A stretch of 64,000 bases of DNA from Pseudochelatococcus sp047501465 (GTDB taxonomy: Bacteria > Pseudomonadota > Alphaproteobacteria > Rhizobiales > Beijerinckiaceae): assembly GCF_047501465.1 (NCBI RefSeq), contig NZ_JAZDRL010000002.1:310001-374000 (forward strand), given 5' to 3'. Of the stretch, positions 44,753-53,948 are shown in pieces. The notes under the pieces were generated by a model, which was not told the DNA's origin, did not search any database, and saw only the letters and a program-made list of their open reading frames with translations. The number at the start of each line of letters is the position of its first letter. Position 1 is the first letter of the stretch. Position numbers and translations under genes: made by a program.

Positions 44753-46400
44753 AAAGGGCCTCCTTGAACGGTGCCTCACCAACACGGCGGAAGAACGCCA
44801 GAAATGGCTCATCTGCACTTTCGCGTTGTGCGACATAGGTGTTCACGATTGTCTCGATGGCATCAACGACATCATCGGTCGAAAACCCGCGCCCAACGAT
44901 CCCGCCGATTGAGCAACTATCATCACCCGATCCACCCAGTGTGATCTGATAAAACTCTTCGCCCTTCCGATCGACACCCAGAATGCCAATGTGCGCGACA
45001 TGATGATGACCACAAGCATTGATGCAGCCTGAGATCTTGATCTTCAAATCACCGATTTCATGCTGCCGTGCGATATCCTCAAACCGCTCGCTGATACGCT
45101 GCGCCAAAGGGATAGAGCGTGCATTCGCCAGCGAGCAATAGTCGAGGCCAGGACAACACATGATATCCGTGATCAGCCCGGCATTGCCCGTGCCCACGCC
45201 CGCTTTTTGCAGGGCCGCAAAAACGGCCGGCAAATCATCTAGCTTCACATGCGGCAATACGAGGTTTTGCTCGTGGCTGACACGTAGTTCATCAAAAGAA
45301 TAGCGCTCGGCAATGTCGGCAATAGCGTCCATCTGCTCGGCGGTGGCATCACCCGGCACAGCGCCTGTCGCCTTCAGCGAAATGGTGACGATGCCATAGC
45401 CCGCCGCTTTATGCGGCTCGACATTGTGCGCCACAAAATCGGCAAGCTGCGCATCGATAAGTCGGGCGCGTTCCAGCACCTCTGAGCGCTCCGGCAATGT
45501 CTCAAAATTGGGCACGGCGAAGTAAGCGCTGATGGCCTCGATTTCATCGCCTGGAAGTGTGAGATCGCCCCGGCGCTTGATATCCTCGTATTCCTCTTCA
45601 ATCTGTCGCCGCACGACATCAAGACCCGCCTCGTGCAGCATGATTTTCGCGCGTGCCTTGTATTTATTATCGCGTCGCCCGAACTGGTTGTAGACGCGCA
45701 GAATGGCCTCGCAATAGCTGAGCAACTCGCCTTCCGGCAGAAAATCGCGCACTTTTTTGCCAATCATTGGCGTGCGCCCCAATCCACCACCGACATAAAC
45801 AGTAAATCCGCGTTCGCCCGCTTCATTGCTCACAATCTGCAGGCCGATATCATGCACCTGAATGGCAGCTCGATCATGCGTGGCACCGTTCACTGCAATC
45901 TTGAACTTGCGCGGCAGATAGGTGAACTCAGGATGCAGCGATGACCATTGCCGCAGAATTTCCGCATAGACACGCGGATCCGCTATTTCATCGCGCGCGG
46001 CGGCAGAGAAATGATCGGCTGAGACATTGCGGATGCAATTGCCCGAAGTCTGGATGGCGTGCAGCTCAACCTCGGCAAGGTCGGCGAGAATGTCCGGCAC
46101 ATCCTCCAGCCTGATCCAGTTGAACTGGATGTTCTGACGCGTGGTGAAGTGGCCATAGCCCTTGTCATACCGGCGCGCCACATGAGCAAGGCCGCGCAGC
46201 TTGGCGCTGCTCAGCGTGCCGTATGGAATGGCCACCCGCAGCATATAGGCATGCAATTGAAGATATACACCATTCATCAGACGCAGCGGGCGGAACTCTT
46301 CTTCGGTCAGCTCACCACTCAAACGACGACGCACCTGATCGCGGAACTCGTCGACGCGGCCAGTCACAAAACGATGGTCGAATTCATCATAACGATACAT
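44727..46400 (-). CDS. cysI: Sulfite/nitrite reductase hemoprotein (CysI type)
   Basis: Siroheme enzyme of 557 residues with two ferredoxin-like and two siroheme/4Fe-4S half domains. The cluster ligands are in CCPGLDYC (about 412-420) and CINAC (about 455-460). In this operon it most likely reduces sulfite to sulfide. No flavoprotein subunit CysJ is encoded in the operon, so ferredoxin is the probable electron donor. It starts 18 nt after the DUF2849 gene. Confidence 0.92.
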   Translation of the reverse strand: MYRYDEFDHRFVTGRVDEFRDQVRRRLSGELTEEEFRPLRLMNGVYLQLHAYMLRVAIPYGTLSSAKLRGLAHVARRYDKGYGHFTTRQNIQFNWIRLEDVPDILADLAEVELHAIQTSGNCIRNVSADHFSAAARDEIADPRVYAEILRQWSSLHPEFTYLPRKFKIAVNGATHDRAAIQVHDIGLQIVSNEAGERGFTVYVGGGLGRTPMIGKKVRDFLPEGELLSYCEAILRVYNQFGRRDNKYKARAKIMLHEAGLDVVRRQIEEEYEDIKRRGDLTLPGDEIEAISAYFAVPNFETLPERSEVLERARLIDAQLADFVAHNVEPHKAAGYGIVTISLKATGAVPGDATAEQMDAIADIAERYSFDELRVSHEQNLVLPHVKLDDLPAVFAALQKAGVGTGNAGLITDIMCCPGLDYCSLANARSIPLAQRISERFEDIARQHEIGDLKIKISGCINACGHHHVAHIGILGVDRKGEEFYQITLGGSGDDSCSIGGIVGRGFSTDDVVDAIETIVNTYVAQRESADEPFLAFFRRVGEAPFKEALYGADPVAA

Positions 46401-46418
46401 CGCAAAATCCCGTATGCT

Positions 46419-46754
46419 TCAGGCGGTTGAAACGGACGCAGCACGCGCCAGAATGATGGAGGTGCTTGCCGTTGGCCCACCAGCCGCGCGAATGGCCTCG
46501 CGCAGGACGAGCGGCGTGATGACCGCGCCCTCAACCCGGACATTCACAAGGTATGGCCCCACAACGAGATTGCGCGCTTCATCCGCAACGCCCGCTGCGT
46601 TGAGTGTTTCAGCGGCCTCGGCATCATCGACGACCTGCGCATCATTGATATGCGTGGACCAATCGCCACTCGCAGACCGGAATACAACCAGCCCGGAATG
46701 CAGCGCATTGGCAGTCAATACCTGCGGAATGGAGGCTTTAGCATCGCGCTTCAT
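46419..46754 (-). CDS. DUF2849 protein of the cysteine operon
   Basis: Protein of 111 residues of the DUF2849 family, known only from its place between cysG and cysI in alphaproteobacteria. It contains no cysteines or clear catalytic motif. Linkage suggests an accessory role in sulfite reductase assembly or activity, which is inference. I chose ATG 46754, 4 nt after the cysG stop. Confidence 0.85.
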   Translation of the reverse strand: MKRDAKASIPQVLTANALHSGLVVFRSASGDWSTHINDAQVVDDAEAAETLNAAGVADEARNLVVGPYLVNVRVEGAVITPLVLREAIRAAGGPTASTSIILARAASVSTA

Positions 46755-46758
46755 GAAA

Positions 46759-48225
46759 TTACTCCGCCGCCACAAGCGTAGGACTGGTTATCTGCTGCGG
46801 GACGATGGGGGCAGCCGCATCGAAATCACCTGCGGCCACGGCCTCACCCACCAGGATCAACACCGGACCTGTCACATCATCACGTTGAGCCAGCGCCGGA
46901 AGATCAGCGAGCGCACCAATCAACGCGCGGCTATCCTTGCGGCCTGCATTCTCGATTGCGGCAACAGGCGTTGATGGTGAAACACCATGGGCGACAAGTC
47001 GTTCATAAGTTTGCGCCGCAACAGTGCGCCCCATGTACACGCCGATTGTGCCGCCTGCGCGTGCCACTTCCGGCCACCCATTCGGCTCCGCCCCATCGGC
47101 CCCGTGGCCAGTAGCAAATACTACGGAGGACGAAACACCCCGCAATGTCAGCGGCACGGCATAATCCGCCGCCGCCGCCAGCGCAGCTGTCACGCCGGGC
47201 ACGATTGTGTAGCGTACACCTGCATTTCGTAACGCCGCAATCTCTTCCCCGCCGCGCCCAAAAACCAGCGGATCGCCTGCTTTCAAACGCGCAACATGGC
47301 GGCCTTCCTGAGCCAGTTTTACCAGCAGATCATTGATTTCACTTTGAGTTGCAGAATGCTTGCCCTTGGCCTTGCCAACAGAAATGCGCAACGCATCCCG
47401 ACGCCCCATCGACACCACGGCTTCAGGCACCAGCTGATCATGCACAATCACATCCGCTTGCTGCAGCAGGCGTTGTGCGCGCAATGTCAGGAGATCCTCG
47501 GCACCCGGCCCCGCGCCGATCAGCCAGACAACGCCGTCATTCTTATCGATATCAAACTGCGAGAGATCCGCCAGCACGTGTTGGCGCGCACCCTCTATAT
47601 CGCCCGCCAACGCCAGCTCTGCGCCTCGCCCATCAAACAACGATGACCAAAACCGGCGACGGCTCGCATTGGTGGGGAGAGCAGCACTTACATTATCACG
47701 CACCACACGCGCCAATTCGCCAAGACGCCCAAATTCTGGCGCCAGCAAAGCCTCAATCGCTGCCCTCACACGCTGCGCCAGCACCGGCGCAAAACCATCT
47801 GTGGCAATGGCAATCGAAATTGGCGCCCGATCAACAATGGCAGGGATTGCAAAATCGCACAGCTCAATACGGTCCACGACATTGACCGGCACACCGCTCT
47901 CGAGGCCAAGCCTGGCCAGCGCGATGTCGCGCTCCTCATCGCCCGTCGCCACGAAAAACAGTGCCGCACCTTTGATATCTTCAAGCAAAGGTTCGCGATC
48001 ATACCACGCCAGCTCATGCTCATCGATAAGTGCAGCAAGCGCAGGGGAGACTTGCGCTGCATACACAGCTGGTCTGCCCTCAGTGCGCAGTAACAGCCGA
48101 AGCTTGGCAAGCGCCTCTTCCCCGCCTCCCGCGAGGATCAGCGCACGACCGGCGACATCATATGAAACCGGGAAAAATCGCAAACGAGCCACAGCTTGAT
48201 CGCCACCCTGTGATAACGCTTTCAC
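46759..48225 (-). CDS. cysG: Siroheme synthase CysG
   Basis: Multifunctional protein of 488 residues. The N-terminal half (about 1-205) is the NAD-dependent precorrin-2 dehydrogenase/ferrochelatase. The C-terminal half (about 228-470) is the uroporphyrinogen-III C-methyltransferase with VWLIGAGPGAEDLLTLRA and YTIVPGVTAA motifs. It makes the siroheme of CysI. First gene of the cysG-DUF2849-cysI-cysH-DUF934-cysD-cysNC unit; the AT-rich 245 nt upstream presumably hold its promoter. Confidence 0.95.
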   Translation of the reverse strand: MKALSQGGDQAVARLRFFPVSYDVAGRALILAGGGEEALAKLRLLLRTEGRPAVYAAQVSPALAALIDEHELAWYDREPLLEDIKGAALFFVATGDEERDIALARLGLESGVPVNVVDRIELCDFAIPAIVDRAPISIAIATDGFAPVLAQRVRAAIEALLAPEFGRLGELARVVRDNVSAALPTNASRRRFWSSLFDGRGAELALAGDIEGARQHVLADLSQFDIDKNDGVVWLIGAGPGAEDLLTLRAQRLLQQADVIVHDQLVPEAVVSMGRRDALRISVGKAKGKHSATQSEINDLLVKLAQEGRHVARLKAGDPLVFGRGGEEIAALRNAGVRYTIVPGVTAALAAAADYAVPLTLRGVSSSVVFATGHGADGAEPNGWPEVARAGGTIGVYMGRTVAAQTYERLVAHGVSPSTPVAAIENAGRKDSRALIGALADLPALAQRDDVTGPVLILVGEAVAAGDFDAAAPIVPQQITSPTLVAAE

Positions 48226-48420
48226 ATCTCTGATGAAATTTCGCCCAAAGCCACATCAGGCCGTGAATGCAATGACATGATATCGATGCGCATTGACTGC
48301 GCAAATTGCACAGTAAAAGTCGCAAATTCCGACAAATCACATTAGCACATGAGTTTTGATTTAAAAATACATAATAATTTTGTATTAATTAATAACCCAA
48401 AAAGTATATAATTTTAGTGT

Positions 48421-48451
48421 AAAAAAGGCCGCTTGAGGTTTTCAAGCAGCC
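48421..48451 (-). terminator. Intrinsic terminator of the ferredoxin gene or of converging readthrough
   Basis: On the minus strand GGCTGCTTGA pairs with TCAAGCGGCC and is followed directly by TTTTTT. It lies 20 nt downstream of the ferredoxin stop codon, so it ends that transcript ahead of the cysG promoter region. Confidence 0.9.
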
Positions 48452-48471
48452 CTTTAAATTAATCACTATGC

Positions 48472-48831
48472 TCAGTCGCTCTCAGAGCCCGGCGCGAGCT
48501 TTACCCGCAAACCATTGATTTCCGGCGAAACCAGTATCTGGCAGGAAAGCCGCGAGTTGCGCTCCACCATCGGAGCTTCATCAAGCTTGTCGATTTCCTC
48601 GTCGGTTGCAGGCTGTATTGCCTCCACCCACTCCTCATCAACATAGACATGGCAAGTCGCGCATGCGCATGCACCGCCGCATTCCGCTTTGATATCCAGG
48701 CCCCAATCGCGGATGACTTCCATCACCCGCCAACCTTCTATGGCCGCAAGCGTGTGCTCGACACCTTCCCGATCGATGACACGGATCATCAAATCTTCCT
48801 GTGGCGCAGCCGCCGCGTTTCCAGAACTCAT
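48472..48831 (-). CDS. 2Fe-2S ferredoxin, adrenodoxin type
   Basis: Protein of 119 residues. Cluster ligands are Cys51, Cys57, Cys60 and Cys97 (CGGACACATC and RLSCQI), with an extra Cys55. It is an electron carrier in the cytosol. I chose ATG 48831 (GGAGAG site) over a GTG four codons upstream. Its place between the cysteine-assimilation genes and the sulfate importer makes it a candidate donor to CysI, although other partners are possible. Confidence 0.92.
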   Translation of the reverse strand: MSSGNAAAAPQEDLMIRVIDREGVEHTLAAIEGWRVMEVIRDWGLDIKAECGGACACATCHVYVDEEWVEAIQPATDEEIDKLDEAPMVERNSRLSCQILVSPEINGLRVKLAPGSESD

Positions 48832-48970
48832 TCCACTCTCCACAACCGTACGCCGCCACCGCGCGCCGGATTACGCTGATTTGCCGCGCTAGATAGCATC
48901 TTTTTAGCAATCAAGGTGCAGTTTTCTGCGCCTCGAAAGAAGCCCTACCTTGCACCAGATGCATATATCG

Positions 48971-50062
48971 TCATGGAGCGGAAAAAAGACGTGCCTTTTT
49001 CAGCACCAATCCAACGCGATCATTTACCGCTGGCGAGAATTCTGAGGGCACATCCACCTCGATCAAGGTATCCGATAAAGCCACACGCACCTCCGCCCGC
49101 CGGCCGCTCACCGTGCGTCGCAGCGATACGATAATTCCCGGAATTCCGACCTCTGGACCCGTCAAGAAAACCTCGTTTGGCCGCAGGAAGAGATCAGCGC
49201 GCCCATCCTCAGCACCCGATGCATCGACATCCAACCGATCGCCCGCCAACCAGACGCCGCGCTCCCTGACATCAACCGGTAACGAAACCGTATCGCCAAG
49301 GAACGACAGCACAAAAGGCGATGCCGGATTTTCGTAGATATCATCCGGCGTGCCGACCTGCTCTATCCTGCCATTGTTGAGGATGGCCACGCGGTCGGCC
49401 AGTTCAAGCGCTTCGTCCTGATCGTGCGTTACGAAAACTGTCGTGTGGCCGGTGCGATCGTGAATGTCGCGCAGCCAACGACGCAAATCCTTGCGCACCT
49501 TGGCATCGAGCGCACCAAAAGGTTCATCGAGAAGCAACACGCGGGGTTCCACAGCCAGCGCCCGCGCCAATGCAACCCGTTGGCGCTGGCCACCCGAAAG
49601 CTGTGCCGGGTACCGGCCGCCAAGGTCTGAGAGCTGCACCAAATCGATAAGATCCGCGACCCGCTGTTTGATTATGGCAGAGGATGGCCGTTCAGCACGC
49701 GGGCGCACATTCAGCCCATAGGCAATATTGTCCGCGACACTCAGATGTTTGAATAACGCGTAGTGCTGGAACACGAAACCAACACGGCGCTGCTGTACCG
49801 TCAGATGCGTTGCGTCTTCCGCACCGAAAAACACATTGCCCGCTGTCGCAAACTCAAGGCCTGCGATGATCCGTAACAGCGTGGTTTTGCCAGATCCCGA
49901 TGGCCCCAACAGTGCCACGAGTTCACCTGGCTGGATGGCCAGATCAACACCCCGCAGCGCCCTTGCCCCATTGGCGGCAGTCGTGCCCTCGAAATACTTT
50001 TCGATGCCACTCACACGGATACCAACGGCACCTGTCGCGATGCCGGGCGCTTTAGTGCCCAC
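48971..50062 (-). CDS. cysA: Sulfate/thiosulfate ABC transporter ATP-binding protein CysA
   Basis: ATPase of the sulfate importer. Walker A GPSGSGKT at 53-60, signature LSGGQRQRVALARAL, Walker B VLLLDEP, and a C-terminal TOBE-like regulatory domain (about 250-363). The start is uncertain. GTG 50062 overlaps the cysW stop by 11 nt and gives 363 residues, close to the family. An ATG at 50182 would add 40 Ser/Leu-rich residues and overlap cysW by 131 nt, which I consider unlikely. Confidence 0.9.
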   Translation of the reverse strand: MGTKAPGIATGAVGIRVSGIEKYFEGTTAANGARALRGVDLAIQPGELVALLGPSGSGKTTLLRIIAGLEFATAGNVFFGAEDATHLTVQQRRVGFVFQHYALFKHLSVADNIAYGLNVRPRAERPSSAIIKQRVADLIDLVQLSDLGGRYPAQLSGGQRQRVALARALAVEPRVLLLDEPFGALDAKVRKDLRRWLRDIHDRTGHTTVFVTHDQDEALELADRVAILNNGRIEQVGTPDDIYENPASPFVLSFLGDTVSLPVDVRERGVWLAGDRLDVDASGAEDGRADLFLRPNEVFLTGPEVGIPGIIVSLRRTVSGRRAEVRVALSDTLIEVDVPSEFSPAVNDRVGLVLKKARLFSAP

Positions 50063-50918
50063 CGCGCCCTGCAAAGGATTCTGCAAAGCGCCATTCAAGG
50101 ATGGACTTGGCAGCGAGCGTGACGAGGGCGAGGAGGGCAAGGAGCGAAGCGACCGCAAATGCGGCTGAGATGTTGTATTCATTGTACAGGATCTCGATGT
50201 GAAGCGGCATGGTGTTTGTCACGCCGCGAATATGGCCGGAAACAACAGCGACAGCACCAAACTCGCCCATAGCCCGCGCATTGCACAGCAGCACGCCGTA
50301 CAACAGGCCCCAGCGGATATTTGGCAATGTTACCGTACGAAAAACGGTGAAACCCGAGGCCCCTAACGACAGAGCAGCTTCTTCATCGGTATTTCCTTGT
50401 TCCTGCATCAGGGGAATGAGTTCGCGTGCGACAAAGGGAAACGTCACGAACATTGTGGCGATAACGATGCCCGGCAAGGCAAAGATGATGCTGATGTTAT
50501 GTTCGCGCAGAAACGGCCCCAGATACCCCTGGGCGCCAAACAACAGCACGAAGATAAGCCCGGACACCACAGGCGAAACCGAAAACGGCAAATCGATCAG
50601 CGTGATTAGAAAGCTCTTGCCGGGGAACTTGAATTTCGCAATTGCCCATGATGCCGCAACACCAAAAACAAGGTTGAGTGGCACCGCAATGGCTGCAACA
50701 AGAAGGGTGAGGCGTATTGCTGCTTGCGCATCAGGTTCAGCGAAGGCGGCCAGATAAATGTCGAAGCCACGCTTGAACGCCTCAATAAACACCGTAACAA
50801 GCGGCAGCAGCAGAAAGAGCGCCAGGAATAGCAACGCCACTCCAATTGCGATGCGCTGCGCCACACGGCTTTCAGTCGTAACGGCACGGGCTGGCGCTTG
50901 ATGTTTGATCTCAGACAT
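50052..50918 (-). CDS. cysW: Sulfate ABC transporter permease CysW
   Basis: Inner-membrane permease of 288 residues with about six helices and the coupling loop with EEAALSLGASGFTVFRTVTLP (about 186-206). It forms the channel with CysT, driven by CysA. I chose ATG 50918 (AGAGG site). The start overlaps the cysT stop by 8 nt. Confidence 0.94.
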   Translation of the reverse strand: MSEIKHQAPARAVTTESRVAQRIAIGVALLFLALFLLLPLVTVFIEAFKRGFDIYLAAFAEPDAQAAIRLTLLVAAIAVPLNLVFGVAASWAIAKFKFPGKSFLITLIDLPFSVSPVVSGLIFVLLFGAQGYLGPFLREHNISIIFALPGIVIATMFVTFPFVARELIPLMQEQGNTDEEAALSLGASGFTVFRTVTLPNIRWGLLYGVLLCNARAMGEFGAVAVVSGHIRGVTNTMPLHIEILYNEYNISAAFAVASLLALLALVTLAAKSILEWRFAESFAGRGGH

Positions 50919-51777
50919 AGCCAAACCTCTTGCGGCTCCAAGCCTGTATGAGATTGATCAGGAGCAATACCGAGAATGAGATCACCAGCATGATCGTCGC
51001 GATGGCCGTCGCACCTGTGTAGTCAAACTCTTCGAGCTTGATCACAATCAGCAGCGGCGCAATTTCGGATACGTAGGGCAGATTTCCGGCGATAAAGATC
51101 ACCGATCCATATTCACCAACCGCGCGCGCAAAAGCCAAGGCCAAGCCCGTCAGGATGGCTGGGATGAGTGGCGGCACCAGCACCCGCCAGATCGTTTGGC
51201 CGCGATGCGCACCCAGCGTCGCGGATGCCTCTTCCAGTTCACGGTCGATTTCCGCAATCAACGGCTGCACCGTGCGTACCGTAAACGGGATGCTCACGAA
51301 CACCATCGCAATGAAGATACCGATTGGTGTATAAGCGATCTTGATGCCGTAAGATGCAAACAAACTGCCGATAAAGCCATTCTGCGCATAAAGCGCTGAA
51401 AGTGCTATGCCCGCAACGGCAGTGGGCAGGGCAAAGGGCAAATCGACCATTGCATCAACCAATCGCCGCCCCGGAAACTGATAACGTGTCAAAACCCAGG
51501 CGATCAGAAAACCAAAAGCCGCCGAAACGACTGCCGCCAGAAATGACACGCCAAAGCTAAGCTTCAATGCGGCCATGACACGGGTATCCGTCGCCACCGC
51601 CCAGAACCCTGCAAAGCCGATGCCAGAAGCGCGTAGTATCAAACCACCCAATGGAATGAGTACGATGATACTCAGATAAACAAGCGTAAAGCCAAACGCG
51701 ATACCGAAGCCCGGTATCACGCTTTGCTGTCGGAAGCGGGGAAGAAACGCCCGCCCTGCTGTCGCGGTTGCTGTCAT
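50911..51777 (-). CDS. cysT: Sulfate ABC transporter permease CysT (CysU)
   Basis: Permease of 288 residues, homologous to CysW, with the EAA-type loop ELEEASATLGAHRGQTIWRV and about six helices. I chose ATG 51777; a GTG four codons upstream is also possible. The gene follows the binding-protein gene by 136 nt. Confidence 0.93.
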   Translation of the reverse strand: MTATATAGRAFLPRFRQQSVIPGFGIAFGFTLVYLSIIVLIPLGGLILRASGIGFAGFWAVATDTRVMAALKLSFGVSFLAAVVSAAFGFLIAWVLTRYQFPGRRLVDAMVDLPFALPTAVAGIALSALYAQNGFIGSLFASYGIKIAYTPIGIFIAMVFVSIPFTVRTVQPLIAEIDRELEEASATLGAHRGQTIWRVLVPPLIPAILTGLALAFARAVGEYGSVIFIAGNLPYVSEIAPLLIVIKLEEFDYTGATAIATIMLVISFSVLLLINLIQAWSRKRFGYV

Positions 51778-51913
51778 GTTGCAACGCACTTTCGACTAAG
51801 TGAGAAGTGGTATCCGCCGCGCACAGAAACAATGCTTAAGTTGCATCACAGTTCCCGGAAGATCACGGCGGCATTACAGAACGTCCAGCGCTCTAACTTA
51901 TGTCTGCTCAAGT

Positions 51914-52975
51914 TTATTTCTGCGCGATATTCTTGCTGATCTCATCGAAGACCGCGTTTTCGCCAAAGAACCGCTTCTGAATGGTTGCCCAATCACCAAA
52001 CTTGTCTTCGGCGCGGAATAACTTCAGCTCCTTGAATTCAGGCGCGCTTCCTTTCGCTACTGTCTCAGGCCGTGAGGGACGGTAGGAATGTTGGGCAATC
52101 ACGGTCTGAGCTTCAGGCGTATAAAGGAAGTTCAGATAAGCCTCAGCCGCTTTGCGTGTGCCCTTTTTGTCGACATTGCCAACCACCAGCGCCACGGGTG
52201 GCTCAGCATTGATTGAGAGCTTGGGCACAACCACATCAAATTTATCTCGACCAAACTCTGAAAGAATAAGCTGCGCTTCATTCTCCCAGGCAGGCAACAC
52301 ATCACCCAAATCGTGCCGCGCAAAGCTGATGGTTGAGCCACGTGCGCCCGGATCGAGCACGGGAACGTTTTTATAAATCTGCGTCACGAATTCCCGCGCC
52401 TTGGCATCATCTCCGCCCTGATCAAGCACGTATCCCCATGCTGCGAGAAAATTCCAACGCCCACCGGCTGATGTCTTGGGATTTGGCGTGATCACCTTCA
52501 CATCTGGACGAGCAAGATCATTCCAGTCGTTGATGTTCTTCGGATTATCCTTGCGCACAACAAACACAACGGTCGATGTATAAGGCAGTGCATTATTAGG
52601 CAGCTTTTCACGCCAATCCTTAGGGATCAGGCTGGTCTCGCGCGCAATCAGATCGATGTCTGAAGGAATGCCAAGTGTCACCACATCAGCTTCAAGGCCT
52701 TCAATAACCTTATTGGCTTGCCCACCTGAACCACCATGCGAAACGCGCACAATGATGTCCTCACCCGTTTGCTTCTTCCATTCAGCCTGAAATAACTTAT
52801 TGATTTGCCGATAAAGCTCACGGGTAGGATCGTATGAGACATTGAGCAGCGTTGTCTGAGCCTGCGCAGGCATTGTCGTCATGACACCTGCTAATGCTAT
52901 TGTAGTTGCAGCAGCGCATGCAAAGAGCCCTCTGAGATACCCTCGTCGCGATATAAATGCGTGTCTGGAAAACAT
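51914..52975 (-). CDS. Periplasmic sulfate-binding protein
   Basis: Protein of 353 residues that captures sulfate or thiosulfate for CysTWA (Sbp/CysP family). The binding segments HGGSGGQANKVIEGLEADVVTLG and NPKTSAGGRWN are typical. The signal peptide (about 1-38) carries SRRGYLRG before its hydrophobic core, which resembles a twin-arginine signal. Of three nearby in-frame ATGs, 52975 has the best-placed GGAG site. Sbp and CysP cannot be separated by eye. Confidence 0.92.
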   Translation of the reverse strand: MFSRHAFISRRGYLRGLFACAAATTIALAGVMTTMPAQAQTTLLNVSYDPTRELYRQINKLFQAEWKKQTGEDIIVRVSHGGSGGQANKVIEGLEADVVTLGIPSDIDLIARETSLIPKDWREKLPNNALPYTSTVVFVVRKDNPKNINDWNDLARPDVKVITPNPKTSAGGRWNFLAAWGYVLDQGGDDAKAREFVTQIYKNVPVLDPGARGSTISFARHDLGDVLPAWENEAQLILSEFGRDKFDVVVPKLSINAEPPVALVVGNVDKKGTRKAAEAYLNFLYTPEAQTVIAQHSYRPSRPETVAKGSAPEFKELKLFRAEDKFGDWATIQKRFFGENAVFDEISKNIAQK

Positions 52976-53413
52976 AACGGCCATCTCCATCCAAATGATG
53001 AGCCATTATTGTCGACATATTCGATAAATTCAATAGTCTTTTTGTAGAATTTATTAATTAACATTTTCTGGAAGTAATTTAATGCTCGCCTTGCAACTGA
53101 CGTCCCTAGATTAGAATTACTCAAGATATTGGCGTGCATACATAATCAGATTATACGCTATAAAAATATATAAATTCTATGTAATATATATATTGTTGAC
53201 ATTGCGGCAAAAGTAAGCCATACAGAAGGTGCTCGCTGATTTGCAGCCAATTCCTGCAAGTCACGGGCCGCGGTGATTTGAAAGCACAGCTTGCGCCGCG
53301 ATACCAAACGCTAAAGCGGCACGAGTGAGTTCGTGGGCTCATTGCGTGCACGGGTTTCTGGAATAACCGTCGATAAGGCGGAAAATCTGTGCTCCAACAG
53401 CAGGAGAGGCACC
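52976..53413. other. AT-rich divergent spacer upstream of the sulfate-binding protein
   Basis: No gene is visible. The minus strand must carry the promoter of the sulfate importer; one candidate is TTGAAT-17-AATAAT about 20 nt before the start. On the plus strand TTGACA-17-CATACA (53196-53224) is a better-formed promoter candidate, listed separately. Confidence 0.4.
53196..53224 (+). promoter_or_regulatory. Candidate plus-strand promoter before the small ORFs
   Basis: A perfect TTGACA is followed after exactly 17 nt by CATACA. It points towards the small frames at 53414 and 53637. Confidence 0.4.
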
Positions 53414-53575
53414 ATGGCACTTTCTTGGATAATCAAGAACACTGCTAAAAAAATGATCATTAGGGATAAAAACGCTGCAAAATCAATGGCACATCACCTT
53501 CAAAACACCTCCCGTCATGCGGCCGTCATGAACGTATGTTTTGCGTCAACAGCGTGTTTCGTCTGTTCGCGATAG
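53414..53575 (+). CDS. Possible 53-residue peptide
   Basis: The frame starts at an ATG preceded by AGGAGAGG and encodes a small basic peptide (ALSWIIKNTAKKMIIRDKNAAKSMAHHLQ) with a cysteine-containing C-terminus. I recognise no family. Support is the good ribosome binding site and the promoter candidate upstream; it could equally be chance. Confidence 0.3.
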   Translation: MALSWIIKNTAKKMIIRDKNAAKSMAHHLQNTSRHAAVMNVCFASTACFVCSR

Positions 53576-53636
53576 TTGCGTTCCATTTGGCCCTGAATTT
53601 GCATGAAGAGACCGGCAACAACCGGTGGGAGCTGAC

Positions 53637-53867
53637 ATGTTTGACAACTACCTGATAGAAGTTTCTGGCAAGCCCGCAGGCATCATTGCGCGGGATACCC
53701 ATGGCTTTCGTTTCCATGCGTCGGAAAACGCATTTAACGACTTGAATGGCCACATCTTCCCAGATCCACAAACCGCTGAACGTGCTGCCCGCAAGCTGCT
53801 CGCAAAGCGTCGCGGTACGGGCATTATGAAAGATGCTCATGATGAAGACGATTACATGACGGCTTGA
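53637..53867 (+). CDS. Small conserved-type hypothetical protein
   Basis: Soluble protein of 76 residues (MFDNYLIEVSGKPAGIIARDTHGFRFHASENAF...) with no signal peptide, cysteine or membrane segment. Its style resembles short proteins of unknown role in rhizobia. The start at 53637 has a GGGAG site. Codon use looks like that of real genes. Function unknown. Confidence 0.65.
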   Translation: MFDNYLIEVSGKPAGIIARDTHGFRFHASENAFNDLNGHIFPDPQTAERAARKLLAKRRGTGIMKDAHDEDDYMTA

Positions 53868-53948
53868 TGCATAGCGTTGCCTATGCCGCATCGTTTTCGT
53901 GCTGAATGCCTAGCATTTGAGCAAACCATCATAATTCATGAATACATA

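Noticed and set aside
48226..48420. Promoter or regulator site for cysG in the AT-rich spacer
   Set aside because: Several AT-rich hexamers fit loosely, but none stands out enough to call; no clear palindromic operator was seen.
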